From assembly GCA_963846885.1 (NCBI GenBank), contig CAWJXS010000008.1, positions 1-64,000 of the forward strand: a stretch of 64,000 bases of DNA. Reading direction: 5' to 3'. The DNA comes from RPQJ01 sp963846885. Lineage in GTDB: Bacteria > Pseudomonadota > Gammaproteobacteria > Steroidobacterales > Steroidobacteraceae. Of the stretch, positions 15,920 to 25,300 are shown in pieces (the stretch's first letter is position 1; every line of letters begins with the position of its first letter). Below the pieces are notes generated by a model. The model was not told the origin of the DNA. It ran no database searches and saw only the letters and a program-made list of their open reading frames with translations. The translations under genes and the position numbers were made by a program.

Positions 15920-18202
15920 TCAAACGATCGTCCGCTCGACGGTCGCCGGTGTCCCCACCGCCACGGTGTCCTTTTTGCCCACGAAGCGTCGCAACACGAA
16001 GATTGCGAGCAGTCCTACGCCGACGCTGAACAGCACATCGCCCGGCATGCGCATCCACACGAGCGTCTGCAGCAGCGGTTGCTGCAGGAACTCGGCCGAG
16101 CGCGCGTACCAGAAGCCGTTGGTGACGGCCGCCTGGACCTGCAGGAACCCGATCGGCGCCAGCGACAGCAGCGCCATCGCCGCCAGTCCGATGTTCAGCG
16201 ACCAGAAGGCGCCGCCGAGCAGCCTGTCGTCCCAGTAAGCCTTGCGGCCCAGCCCGCGCAGGCAGAACAGCATCAGGCCGATGCCGAGCATGCCGTACAC
16301 ACCGAAGAGCGCGGTGTGGCCGTGCAGCGGCGTCGTATTGAGCCCTTGCATGTAGTACAGGGCCAGCGGCGGGTTGATCAGGAAGCCAAAGAGACCGGCA
16401 CCCACGAGGTTCCAGAACGCCACCGAGACGAAGAACAGGATCGGCCACCGGTAGGCCGCAACCCAGGGTTTCGCCTTGCTGTGCCGGTAATTCTCGTAGC
16501 CTTCGAATCCGATCAGTACGAGCGGTACGACCTCGAGGGCCGAGAACGAGGCGCCCAGCGCCAGCACGCCCGTCGGTGTGCCTGCCCAGTAAAGGTGGTG
16601 GAACGTGCCCAGCACGCCGCCAGTCAGGAACACCACGGTCGCGAACAGCACGGCGATCGTGGCCAGCTTCACGCGGACCAGCCCGAGTTTGGTGAACAGG
16701 AAGGCAATGACCGCCGTGGCAAACACCTCGAAGAAGCCTTCGACCCAGAGGTGGACCACCCACCAGCGCCAGTACTCGACCATCGAGAGGTGCGTGTTGC
16801 GGCCCCACATGAGGCCGGCGCCATAGAACAGGCCGATCGCGATCGTCGAGAGGAACAGCAGCATCGTGATCGACCGGCTGTCGTCACGCGCCTTGAGGGC
16901 CGGCCAGAGGGCACGGCCGACGAGCACCAGCCACAGCATCAGTCCGATGAACAGGAAGATCTGCCAGAAGCGGCCGATGTCGGTGTACTCGTAGCCCTGG
17001 TGGCCGAACCAGAAGTTCGCGGTGAGTCCCATCTTCTGCATGACCGCAAACCACTGGCCGCCCAGCGCGCCGACCACGATCACGAGCAGGCAGGCGAACA
17101 GGAAGTTCACGCCGAGCCGCTGGAACTTCGGTTCATGGCCCGAAATCGCCGGGGCGATGTAGAGGCCCGTGGCGAGCCACGCGGTGGCGATCCACAGCAC
17201 GGCGAGCTGCAGGTGCCAGCTGCGCGTCACGGCATACGGCAGGTACTCTGCCAGCGGGAAGCCGTAGAACGCCTGGCCTTCGACCGCGTAGTGCGCCGTG
17301 ATGCCGCCCAGGATGACCTGCACCACGATCAGTGCCGTGACGATCCAGAAATACTTCGCGGTGGCCTGCATCGACGGTGTGGCGACCAGCGCCTTGAGTG
17401 GATCCGTGTCGGGCACCACCGGGTGCTCTTCGTCGCGACGCGTCATCGCGTAGATCCAGACGAGTCCGCCGATGCCGCCCAGCATCACGAGGATGCTGAT
17501 GAACGTCCACATGTACGTCGGTGTGGACGGTACGTTGCCCACGAGCGGCTCCGACGGCCAGTTGCTCGTGTACGTGATCGTGTCGTTGGGGCGATTCGTG
17601 ACCGTCGCCCACGACGACCAGAAGAAGAATGCCATCATGGCGTCGCGACGTGCGGGATCGGGAATCGGGTTCTCGGCGATCGCGTACTGCGCGCGCAGCG
17701 TGCTGAGTTCCGGGTCGGAACCGAACAGTCCGATGTAATGCCCGGCTACCTGCTTGATGACGGCCGCTCGATCCTCGGACACCGTGATGATCCCGGTCGC
17801 TGGGTCGTAGGTGTTGGCGCGCAACTCATCCTGCAGCCGTGACTGCAGCGCGGCCTGCTGGCTGCGGTCCATGTCGTCGTACGCCTTGCCGTGGTCGCGT
17901 TGCGCCCAGAGTTGCAGCAATCCGACGGCTTCCCGGTGCAGCCAGTCGGCGGACCAGTCCGGGGCTACGTAGGCGCCGTGACCCCAGATCGAACCGACCT
18001 GCATGCCGCCCATGGTCTGCCAGACTTCGCGACCAGTGTGCAGGTCTTCGAGCGTGAACAGGGTTTCACCGGACGCGGTCTGCACCGCTTCTGGCATGGG
18101 TGGAGCGGCGAGATAGATCTCGCGTCCCATGAAGAGCAGCAGTCCGAAGGAGAGCAAAAGGATCGCTCCCAGGACTTTCCAGAGTCGGCTCGTATCGGTC
18201 AT
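15920..18202 (-). CDS. norB: Quinol-dependent nitric oxide reductase
   Basis: Single-subunit qNOR, reduces 2 NO to N2O using quinol, inner membrane. 760 residues: N-terminal extension with one membrane helix and a cytochrome-c-like periplasmic domain without CxxCH (residues ~30-220, including GREVWQTMGGMQVGSIWGHG), typical of qNOR, then twelve helices. Haem ligands in TRSWHLQLAVLWIATAW and TPLHGHTALFGVYG. The non-haem iron site is VVHLWVEGFFEVFA plus LGTFHHLYWAG, with the conserved Glu present. Start at 18202 has GGAGTG seven bases upstream. An FNR/DNR box lies at 18277. Product is NO-consuming, pairing with NirS. Confidence 0.95.
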   Translation of the reverse strand: MTDTSRLWKVLGAILLLSFGLLLFMGREIYLAAPPMPEAVQTASGETLFTLEDLHTGREVWQTMGGMQVGSIWGHGAYVAPDWSADWLHREAVGLLQLWAQRDHGKAYDDMDRSQQAALQSRLQDELRANTYDPATGIITVSEDRAAVIKQVAGHYIGLFGSDPELSTLRAQYAIAENPIPDPARRDAMMAFFFWSSWATVTNRPNDTITYTSNWPSEPLVGNVPSTPTYMWTFISILVMLGGIGGLVWIYAMTRRDEEHPVVPDTDPLKALVATPSMQATAKYFWIVTALIVVQVILGGITAHYAVEGQAFYGFPLAEYLPYAVTRSWHLQLAVLWIATAWLATGLYIAPAISGHEPKFQRLGVNFLFACLLVIVVGALGGQWFAVMQKMGLTANFWFGHQGYEYTDIGRFWQIFLFIGLMLWLVLVGRALWPALKARDDSRSITMLLFLSTIAIGLFYGAGLMWGRNTHLSMVEYWRWWVVHLWVEGFFEVFATAVIAFLFTKLGLVRVKLATIAVLFATVVFLTGGVLGTFHHLYWAGTPTGVLALGASFSALEVVPLVLIGFEGYENYRHSKAKPWVAAYRWPILFFVSVAFWNLVGAGLFGFLINPPLALYYMQGLNTTPLHGHTALFGVYGMLGIGLMLFCLRGLGRKAYWDDRLLGGAFWSLNIGLAAMALLSLAPIGFLQVQAAVTNGFWYARSAEFLQQPLLQTLVWMRMPGDVLFSVGVGLLAIFVLRRFVGKKDTVAVGTPATVERTIV

Positions 18203-18276
18203 CACTTTCACTCCAGTGGCGGGCCGCGGCGTTCGCGGCATGGAGTGAAGGGTGAGCGTGGAGTCAGTCTCGCGCC

Positions 18277-18290
18277 TTGACCGAGATCAA
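18277..18290 (-). promoter_or_regulatory. FNR/DNR box of norB
   Basis: TTGAC-CGAG-ATCAA, about 75 bases before the norB start. One half-site is perfect, the other has one change. Confidence 0.75.
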
Positions 18291-18348
18291 GCGCGCTGGC
18301 CTGGGGCTAAGGAGTTACCGCAGGCTGCTGCGGCTCAGAGTCCGGGCC

Positions 18349-18402
18349 GATGCAGGCAGCCAATTCGGTACGTCCCCCGCGCCTTGGAAAGGCAGACACG
18401 CG
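18349..18402. repeat. Core-loop palindrome family, copy 1 (half copy)
   Basis: Left arm ending CCCCCGCGC followed by the core CTTGGAAAGGCAGACACGCG at 18383-18402. The right arm is missing. The 54 bases are an inverted copy, with two differences, of 18682-18735, so copies 1 and 3 bracket 387 bp as inverted repeats. Confidence 0.8.
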
Positions 18403-18410
18403 CGTCGTAT

Positions 18411-18490
18411 CAGGCGGTCGATCCGGGGTCTTCTCCCGAGCTTGGAAAGGCAGACACGCGCTCGGGAGAAGACCCCGGATCGACCGCCTG
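18411..18490. repeat. Core-loop palindrome family, copy 2
   Basis: Arms 18411-18440 and 18461-18490 are perfectly complementary over 30 bp. The loop between them is exactly the 20-base core (18441-18460). Confidence 0.85.
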
Positions 18491-18493
18491 GTA

Positions 18494-18648
18494 GGCGGCG
18501 CCTGGGTGAATTCCCGCCAAGGCCCGGGAATTCACACGGCGCATGCAGCGGCCTGCAGCGCGCGCACCTCGGCTGCGGTTTTCGCTCTGACAGTTCGATG
18601 CGCCGTGCGAGTTTTCCGCCCGGGCGGAAAACTCGCTCAGGCGCCGCC
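18494..18648. repeat. Branched palindromic element between copies 2 and 3
   Basis: Outer stem GGCGGCGCCTG (18494-18504) / CAGGCGCCGCC (18638-18648). Inside are hairpin GTGAATTCCCG/CGGGAATTCAC (18506-18535), stem CACGGCGCAT/ATGCGCCGTG (18535-18544, 18598-18607) around a 53-base core, and a loopless 30-base palindrome (18607-18636) built on GTTTTCCGCCCGGGCGGAAAAC. Together they can fold as a four-way junction. Confidence 0.7.
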
Positions 18649-18657
18649 GATCAAGCG

Positions 18658-18735
18658 GCCGATTCGGTGCGTCCCCCGCGCCGCGTGTCTGCCTTTCCAA
18701 GGCGCGGGGGACGCACCGAATCGGCTGCCTGCATC
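18658..18735. repeat. Core-loop palindrome family, copy 3
   Basis: Arms 18658-18681 and 18702-18725 pair perfectly over 24 bp. The core is in reverse orientation at 18682-18701. Its right side extends as the inverted partner of copy 1 to 18735. It lies 46 bases from the hemN stop. Confidence 0.85.
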
Positions 18736-18781
18736 TGGCGAGCGCCTAGCTGCCGTTCCGAGCTGCGGCGGGCAATGCAGC

Positions 18782-20179
18782 TCAGATGGCTTTCGAGAAC
18801 CGCTGGCCGGAAGCCTGGACCGAGGGCAGATACGCGTCGAATGCCATCGCGAGGTGGCGCAGCAGCAGGCGCCCGGCCGGCAGCACACGCAGGCCCGGTT
18901 CGGCAAATTCCGCGAGGCCATCGGCCACCATCGGCTCGAGCGCAGCGAGCTCGCTCGAGAAGTACTGGCGGAAATCGATGCCGTGCCGTTCAGCGGTGGC
19001 CGCGTAGTCCAGCACGCCGTAGCACATGATCTGCTGGATCACGTCGCGGCGGATCACGTCGTCGCCCGTCATCGTGTAGCCACGGTGCACCGGCAACTCG
19101 CCGCGATCGATCGCGCCGTAATACTCCGGCAGCGTCTTGAGGTTCTGGATGTAGTGGTCGCCGACCTTGCCGATCGAGCTCACGCCGAGGCCGACCAGGT
19201 CGCAATACCCGCGTGTCGAATAGCCCTGGAAATTGCGGTACATGTGGCCGCTTTCCTGCGCCAGCACCAGCTCGTCGTCGGGCAGCGCGAAGTGATCCAT
19301 GCCGATGTAGATGTAGCCCGCCCCGGAGAGCTTTTCGATCGTCAGCTCGAGCAGCTGCAGGCGCGTCTCGGGGGTGGCCAGGTCTTCCACCTTGATCTGC
19401 TTCTGCGGCTTGAACATCTGCGGCAGGTGCGCGTACGCGTAGACGGCGAAGCGGTTCGGCCGGGCCGAGAGCACCGTATCGAGCGTCTTCGAGAAGCCCT
19501 GCACCGATTGTTTCGGCAGGCCGTAGATCAGGTCGACGCTGACGGAGTTGAAGCCGAATTCGCGCGCTTCGCGGATCAGTCGCAGCGTGTCGGGCACGGA
19601 CTGCACGCGATTCACCGCTTCCTGCACGGCGGGGTCGAAATCCTGGATCCCGAGGCTGCAGCGGTTGAAGCCGATGCGGTACAGGTCGCGCAGCGTGTCC
19701 GTCGTGATGGTGCGCGGGTCGAGCTCGATCGAGTATTCGCGCCCCTCGTCGTGCGAGAGCTGGAAATGCTGGCCCATCTTCTCGACCAGCCGCTCGATCT
19801 CGAGCGAAGTCAGGAACGTGGGCGTGCCGCCACCGAAGTGCAACTGCTCGACCACGCGGTCGCGGTCGTACAGTTCACCCTGCATCTCGATTTCACGGTG
19901 CAGCCGGTACAGATAGGCCTCGGCCTTCTCGTGGTTGCGCGTGATGACCTTGGTGCAGCCGCAGTAGAAGCACGGGCTGGAGCAGAACGGGATGTGGACA
20001 TACAGCGACAGGGGCCGCGGGATCGGGTCCTGGTTGCTGGCCACGGCCACGCCCCGGTATTCATTGACGCCGAAGCGGTCCGAGAACTGCACGGCGGTGG
20101 GGTACGAGGTATAGCGCGGACCCGAGCGGTCATAGCGGCGGACCAGGTCTTCATCGAACCGAATCTGGTGCAAATTCAT
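18782..20179 (-). CDS. hemN: Oxygen-independent coproporphyrinogen III oxidase
   Basis: Radical-SAM enzyme converting coproporphyrinogen III to protoporphyrinogen IX without oxygen, supplying haem for anaerobic respiration. 465 residues, usual length. Cluster motif CSSPCFYCGC with C66, C70, C73 and the extra C75 typical of true HemN. SAM-binding LHFGGGTPTF, substrate-region RRYDRSGPRYTSYPTA, and a C-terminal HemN domain (MCYGVLDYAATAERHGIDF). An FNR/DNR box sits 57 bases upstream, consistent with anaerobic induction by the neighbouring regulator. Downstream of its stop lies the palindrome cluster. Confidence 0.95.
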   Translation of the reverse strand: MNLHQIRFDEDLVRRYDRSGPRYTSYPTAVQFSDRFGVNEYRGVAVASNQDPIPRPLSLYVHIPFCSSPCFYCGCTKVITRNHEKAEAYLYRLHREIEMQGELYDRDRVVEQLHFGGGTPTFLTSLEIERLVEKMGQHFQLSHDEGREYSIELDPRTITTDTLRDLYRIGFNRCSLGIQDFDPAVQEAVNRVQSVPDTLRLIREAREFGFNSVSVDLIYGLPKQSVQGFSKTLDTVLSARPNRFAVYAYAHLPQMFKPQKQIKVEDLATPETRLQLLELTIEKLSGAGYIYIGMDHFALPDDELVLAQESGHMYRNFQGYSTRGYCDLVGLGVSSIGKVGDHYIQNLKTLPEYYGAIDRGELPVHRGYTMTGDDVIRRDVIQQIMCYGVLDYAATAERHGIDFRQYFSSELAALEPMVADGLAEFAEPGLRVLPAGRLLLRHLAMAFDAYLPSVQASGQRFSKAI

Positions 20180-20235
20180 CTGCTTTCCTGCGGTTTGGGG
20201 CGGGATCAGCCTGCGGCCCGAGCGGTCCCCGCGCC

Positions 20236-20249
20236 TTGATGTGCGTCAA
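20236..20249 (-). promoter_or_regulatory. FNR/DNR box of hemN
   Basis: TTGAT-GTGC-GTCAA (read on +; minus strand TTGAC-GCAC-ATCAA), 57 bases before the hemN start. Confidence 0.75.
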
Positions 20250-20406
20250 GGGGTGAGAATTTGTCTAAGACGGGCCCGCGTTTCAAGCCGAAGTTTCCGC
20301 ACCCGTCGTGGAAAACCCTGATGGAGCAGGAGTTTACAGCCAGAGACAGGGTAGGACAGGCACGCCGATCCGCTAGAATCCACGGAGTTTTGCCGGAGGT
20401 TTCATC

Positions 20407-21456
20407 TTGACCGTACCCGCCCTGCCTGCGAGCGCCCTCGAAACGGACGCATTGATCATCGGCGCCGGCCCCGCCGGCCTGTTCCAGGTGTTCGAGCTCG
20501 GCCTGCTTGGCATCAAGTGCCACGTGGTCGACACGCTCAAGCACCCGGGCGGCCAGTGTGCGGAGCTGTATCCCGACAAGCCCATCTACGACATTCCGGC
20601 GCTGCCCGTCTGCGGGGCCCAGGAGCTCGTCGATCGCCTGATGCAGCAGATCGCACCGATGGGACCCGTATTTCACTTCGGCGAGGAGGTGTCCGAGCTG
20701 CGGCGCCAGGACGACGGCCGCTTCTTCCTGCGCACGTCGGCCGGCACCGAGTTCCTGGCGAAGACGGTCGTCATCGCGGCCGGCCTCGGCTCGTTCCAGC
20801 CCCGCCGCCTCGGCGTGGACGGCTGCGAGGCGCACGAAGACCGGCAAGTGCACTACCGTGTGCGCAGCGCCGCCGAGTTCGCGGGGCAGCGGCTCGTGAT
20901 CTTCGGCGGCGGCGACTCGGCGCTCGACTGGGTGATCGATCTCAACGGCAAGGCGAAGAGCATCGTGCACGTGCACCGCCGCAACGAGTTCAAGGCGGCG
21001 CCCGCCTCGGTTGCGCGCATGCGCGAACTCGCGGCAGCCGGCAAGATGGAATACATCGAAGGCATCGCGTCGGGCATCAGCGTGACCGACGGCCGCCTCA
21101 CGGGCGTCACGATCAGGCGCACGGATGGCGTCATGCAGGACGTGCCTGCCGATCACCTGCTCGCGTTCTTCGGCCTGCATCCCAAGCTCGGCCCGATCGC
21201 CGAGTGGGGCTTCGAGCTCGAGAAAAAGGCGATCAAGGTCGACACCGCGAAGTTCCAGACCAGCGTGCCCGGCATCTTCGCGATCGGCGACATCAACACC
21301 TATCCGGGCAAGAAGAAGCTGATTCTCAGCGGTTTCCACGAGGCCGCGCTGGCGGCGTTCGCGATCGCCGAGCATCTGAACCCGGCGAAAAAGGTGCACC
21401 TGCAATACACGACCACCAGTCCCATCATGCAGAAGCGGCTGGGCGTCACCGAGTGA
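20407..21456 (+). CDS. Ferredoxin/flavodoxin-NADP+ reductase, thioredoxin-reductase-like
   Basis: 349 residues. FAD-dependent pyridine nucleotide oxidoreductase of the YumC-type ferredoxin-NADP reductase group. FAD site ALIIGAGPAGLFQVFELG near residues 15-32, GGQCAELYPDKPIYDIP, NADPH site LVIFGGGDSALDWV, and the C-terminal FAIGDINTYPGKKKLIL. The redox-active CxxC of thioredoxin reductase is absent, which separates it from TrxB. Initiation appears to be at TTG 20407: a CGGAGG site lies eight bases upstream and no ATG or GTG fits. The TesB gene follows after seven bases, so the two are co-transcribed. Confidence 0.85.
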   Translation: MTVPALPASALETDALIIGAGPAGLFQVFELGLLGIKCHVVDTLKHPGGQCAELYPDKPIYDIPALPVCGAQELVDRLMQQIAPMGPVFHFGEEVSELRRQDDGRFFLRTSAGTEFLAKTVVIAAGLGSFQPRRLGVDGCEAHEDRQVHYRVRSAAEFAGQRLVIFGGGDSALDWVIDLNGKAKSIVHVHRRNEFKAAPASVARMRELAAAGKMEYIEGIASGISVTDGRLTGVTIRRTDGVMQDVPADHLLAFFGLHPKLGPIAEWGFELEKKAIKVDTAKFQTSVPGIFAIGDINTYPGKKKLILSGFHEAALAAFAIAEHLNPAKKVHLQYTTTSPIMQKRLGVTE

Positions 21457-21463
21457 CGACTGC

Positions 21464-22324
21464 ATGAGCACCGTGCTCGCAGACCTGCTGCAGCTGCTGG
21501 ATCTCGAGCGGCTCGAGATCAACCTGTTTCGCGGTGAGAGCCGCGACATCGGCAGCCCGCAGGTGTTCGGCGGACAGGTGCTCGGGCAGGCGCTGATGGC
21601 GGCCAGCCGCACCGTGGATGCCGCCCGCGCGGTGCACTCGCTGCATTCGTATTTCCTGCGCCGCGGCGATTTCAACGCGCCGATCGTCTATGAAGTGGAC
21701 CGCAGCCTCGACGGCTCCAGCTTCACCAACCGGCGCGTCGTCGCGATCCAGCATGGCAAGCAGATTTTCCACCTGTCGGCGTCGTTCCAGGTGGCGGAGC
21801 CCGGTCCAGACCATCAGGTTGCGGCCCCAGAGGTCACGCCGCCCGAGGAACTGCCGGACCTGACCGCCACGGTCCGCAAGCGGCTCGAAGAAATGCCGGA
21901 CCACGCGCGGCGCTTCTGGGAGCGCAACCGTCCGTTCGAGTTCCGCTCGGTCGAGGCAGTGAACGACGGCACGCCGCGGCCCGCCGTGCGGCACGTCTGG
22001 TTCCGGCTCGCCGGTCGCTGCCCCGACGACGAAGTGCTGCATCGCTGCCTGCTCGCGTACGTCTCGGATTTTCACCTGCTCGAGACGGCGACGTTTCCGC
22101 ACGGCCTGTCGCACCAGACCGGCGATGTCCTGCTGGCCAGCGTCGATCACGGCATGTGGTTTCACCGGCCGTTCCGCATCGACGACTGGCTGCTCTACGC
22201 GTTGATCAGTCCCAGCAGCAGCGGCGCGCGCGGCATGGCGTTCGGGCGCATCTACGACCGCGCCGGCCACCTGGTGGCCAGCACCGCGCAGGAAGGACTG
22301 ATGCGCGTTCGCAACCAGCCGTAG
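21464..22324 (+). CDS. tesB: Acyl-CoA thioesterase II
   Basis: 286 residues, double hot-dog fold hydrolysing medium/long acyl-CoA to free acid and CoA. Characteristic segments are VFGGQVLGQALMAA, VHSLHSYFLRRGD, YEVDRSLDGSSFTNRRV, YVSDFHLLE with the catalytic Asp, SVDHGMWFHRPFRIDDWLLY and STAQEGLMR with the catalytic Gln. Length and order match E. coli TesB. It starts seven bases after the ferredoxin-NADP reductase stop and converges with the DUF748 gene, with only five bases between stop codons. Confidence 0.92.
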   Translation: MSTVLADLLQLLDLERLEINLFRGESRDIGSPQVFGGQVLGQALMAASRTVDAARAVHSLHSYFLRRGDFNAPIVYEVDRSLDGSSFTNRRVVAIQHGKQIFHLSASFQVAEPGPDHQVAAPEVTPPEELPDLTATVRKRLEEMPDHARRFWERNRPFEFRSVEAVNDGTPRPAVRHVWFRLAGRCPDDEVLHRCLLAYVSDFHLLETATFPHGLSHQTGDVLLASVDHGMWFHRPFRIDDWLLYALISPSSSGARGMAFGRIYDRAGHLVASTAQEGLMRVRNQP

Positions 22325-22329
22325 CCGCG

Positions 22330-25300
22330 TCACTTCACGGCGAGTTCCAGGCGCACCAGCTTGTCGTTGGCCGTGACCTTGCCCTCGGTGGCCAGGAACA
22401 CGCGCTCGGGCTGCAGGCCCGTCTCCCTGAGCAATGCGGCCTGCACTGCTGCGCCGCGTTGCTGCCCCAGCTTTTCGAGATCTGCGCTCTCTGCCGTTGC
22501 GCGCTTACGGCATTCCTGCTCGAGCCACGTGATGCGCTCCTGTTCCGCCTGCGCCTTCGCTTCCTTGCGCGACACGTCTTCGGCGCGTTCTGGCGCTTCG
22601 GGGAAGACGGGCTCGGCCCCGGACAACTGCGTGTACAGCGCTGTCAGCACTGCTTCGCGACGGTCCGCAGGCAGCGTGTCGAATGCGGGCAACGGCGCCT
22701 CCGCCTGCTTCTTGCCGTGCAGCGTCGCGCCCATCGCCGTCGCCAGCGCACTTTGATAACGCGCTTCCGCGAGCGCTTCGCCGTCGAGCGCAGCCTCGAC
22801 GCCGATCGGCACTTCGATGCGCAGGTCGGGCTTGGGGGCCAGCGCTTTGCCGAGGGCGTTCAGCCGCTCTGCGGCGGCAGGATCCAACTCGGCCAGGCCG
22901 GGCTGGAAGTCGATGAACTGGGCTTCTTCGGCACCCTTGAACAGGGCACCCAGGGCCCGGAATGGCGCAGTCACGGCCTTGGACAGGATGTTCTTGATGA
23001 CTTGCCAGACGATGGGGCCGATGCGCAGCGTCGGGTCGTCGAGCGTGCCGCTCACCGGGATGTCGAGCGTGATGACGCCATCGGCGTCCTTCAGCAGGGA
23101 GGTGGCGAACTTCACGGGCAGCGTGGCTTCGTCCTTGGATGCCGTGGCCTCGCCCCATTCGAGCTGGTCGATCCGTATCTTGTGCTGTGCCGTGAGCTTG
23201 CGGTGGTCGACCTGGTAATGCAGGTCGGTGAACAGCTTGCCCTTCGCGATGTTGTAGCCCGCGAACTTGCCGGAGTAGGGGTTGAACACGGGCAGCGAGA
23301 TGTTCTTGAAACTGAGGGCGATGTCCGTGTAGCGGTCGTAGGCGAACGGCTGCAGCTCGCCTGCGATCAGCACGGGCGAGAACTCGCCGACATTGCCTTC
23401 GAGCTTGACCTTGGCGCGCGCGTTGGGGTCCGTGGACACACCCGTGATGGTGCCGCTGAGCCCCTCGATCGCCGCGGCAAAATTCGGCTGCACGCTGAAG
23501 TCGGCGAAATCCATCGTGCCGCCCGCGACGAGCACTTCGCGGATGCGCACCGGCATGCCGGTTTCCTTGAGCTCGGGGGGTGGCGCACTGGCGGCCAGCT
23601 TGCGCGCTTCCGCCGCGGCCTTTTCTGCCCGTTCCTCGGCGCGGATCTCGGCACGTGTCTGCTTGCGCTGCGGAGTCGCCGCCGCAGCGGCCGCGGCCTT
23701 GGCCTCGGCGACTGCAGCAGCCGTGCCCGCGGGATCGAGCACCGCGGCCACGTTGAGTACGGCGTCCGAACTGATGATGACGCGCGCGAAAGGCTGCACC
23801 ACCCGCACGCGATCGATGCTCATCGAATCCGGTGCCAGCGCGAACTTCAGCTTCGACAGCTCCACACGCTCGAAATTCAGGAAGTCCTGTTCGAGCGCGT
23901 TGTCGATCGAACTGAAACCCGCGAGGGTGGCGTCGCCGGCGAACGCGAGCTCCGGCCGGCCCGTTCCTGCAGGCGCCAGCGAGAAGCTGCCAGCCGCACC
24001 GACCGTGCCGCGCTTGATCGTGAGGTCGGCCGTGCCATTCACGTAGGGCTGCAGCGCGTCGAGCGGAAAGTCGGCGAGCTTGATGTCGATATCTGCCGCG
24101 AACGGTTCCGGCACGACTTTGCCCTGGCCCTGCAGCGTCGCTGCGCCGTTGATCTTCGCGTCGAACGTCACCGGCAGCGGTTGCGCCAGGTCGAGGCTCA
24201 CCGAACTGATCGCCACGTTGAGCGGCGACAACTCGAACCGCGCCACGGGCTCGAGCGCGCGGTCTTCATAGCTGATCGCGGCCTCGGTGAGCGCGACGCT
24301 GCCGACGCTGACCGTCCACGGCGCCTCTGCGGTCACAGGCGGCGCCGGGCTACCCGCCGCGCTTTCGCTGACGGCAGGCGGCGCAGCCGCTGCTGCCGGG
24401 TCGGCCGCGAACAGCTGGTCGACGTTCAGCGTGCCGTCCGGCAGGGTCCACACGTCGGCCTTGACGCCCGCGGCCGCGATCGTGCCGAGCGACACGGTGT
24501 TGGCCGGCATCGCGATTTTCGTGTCGCTGATGACCACCGTGGGCACCGCTACGTAGTCCTGCTCGAGTCCGCGCGCGCGCAGGCTGAGGCCGTCGATCTG
24601 CATCTGCGGCAGGTGCACGTCCAGTTGCATGGGCTCGCCGAGCGCAAGCTTGTAGGAACCGCGCAGGTTCATCTCGCCCTGGGGAATGACGAATGGCAGT
24701 TCGACGCCGGCCACTTCGAGCGCGCCCGGTAAATTCAGTTTGGTGACCGCGAGATCGCCTGCGGACGAGACCTGCGGTGCGAGTGCAAACGTGCCGCGCC
24801 ACTCCAGCAATTCGGCGTTCTGGGTCGCGGCCGTGAGCCCAAAGGCGCCGCCTTCCGGGGTCGTCCGGAAGTTCTCGAGCTTGAAATGGACCGGCGTGAA
24901 CCGCCGGTCGAGGGGAACCCGGCGTGCGAGGTCGGCAAACTCCACCGTGCCCTCACCGAGCGCAAACTGCTGGATCCAGATCGCCGGCAGCGGCTCGTCC
25001 TTCTTGTCCTCTTCGTCCGGCAGCGCGAGATCCGCCAGGTTGACGGACCCGTCGGGCCTGATCACGGCCCGTGCAAGCGGCGCGTCCAGTTGCACGTCCT
25101 TGAACACGAAGGCCCGCTCCCAGATCGACGACAGCTCGAAGTCGACGAACAGCCGGCGGAACGCGACCATCGGCTTGCCATCGGTGTCGGGCAGCGACAG
25201 GTCCTTGATCTCGGCCTGCAGCTTGAGCGGATTGATGGTCACCTCGCCCAGCGTGAGCTCGCGCGCGTAATTCTCGCGGACGAAGTCGATCGCCTGGCTG

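Larger units (their letters stand above)
18203..18781. other. Intergenic region: norB promoter and a palindrome cluster
   Basis: About 580 bases without a credible gene between the norB start and the hemN stop. It holds the norB FNR box and, from 18349 to 18735, a nest of inverted repeats listed separately. Open frames here only reflect the palindromes. Confidence 0.8.

Noticed and set aside
16079..17842. 587-codon open frame on + opposite norB
   Set aside because: Same compositional shadow effect; the minus strand encodes a clear qNOR with all metal ligands.
18349..18735. CRISPR array
   Set aside because: The repeated 20-mer occurs in both orientations, with irregular spacing and hairpin flanks; no cas genes.
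22156..24732. 858-codon open frame on + opposite the DUF748 gene
   Set aside because: Begins inside tesB and lacks any family signature; the minus-strand protein is convincing.
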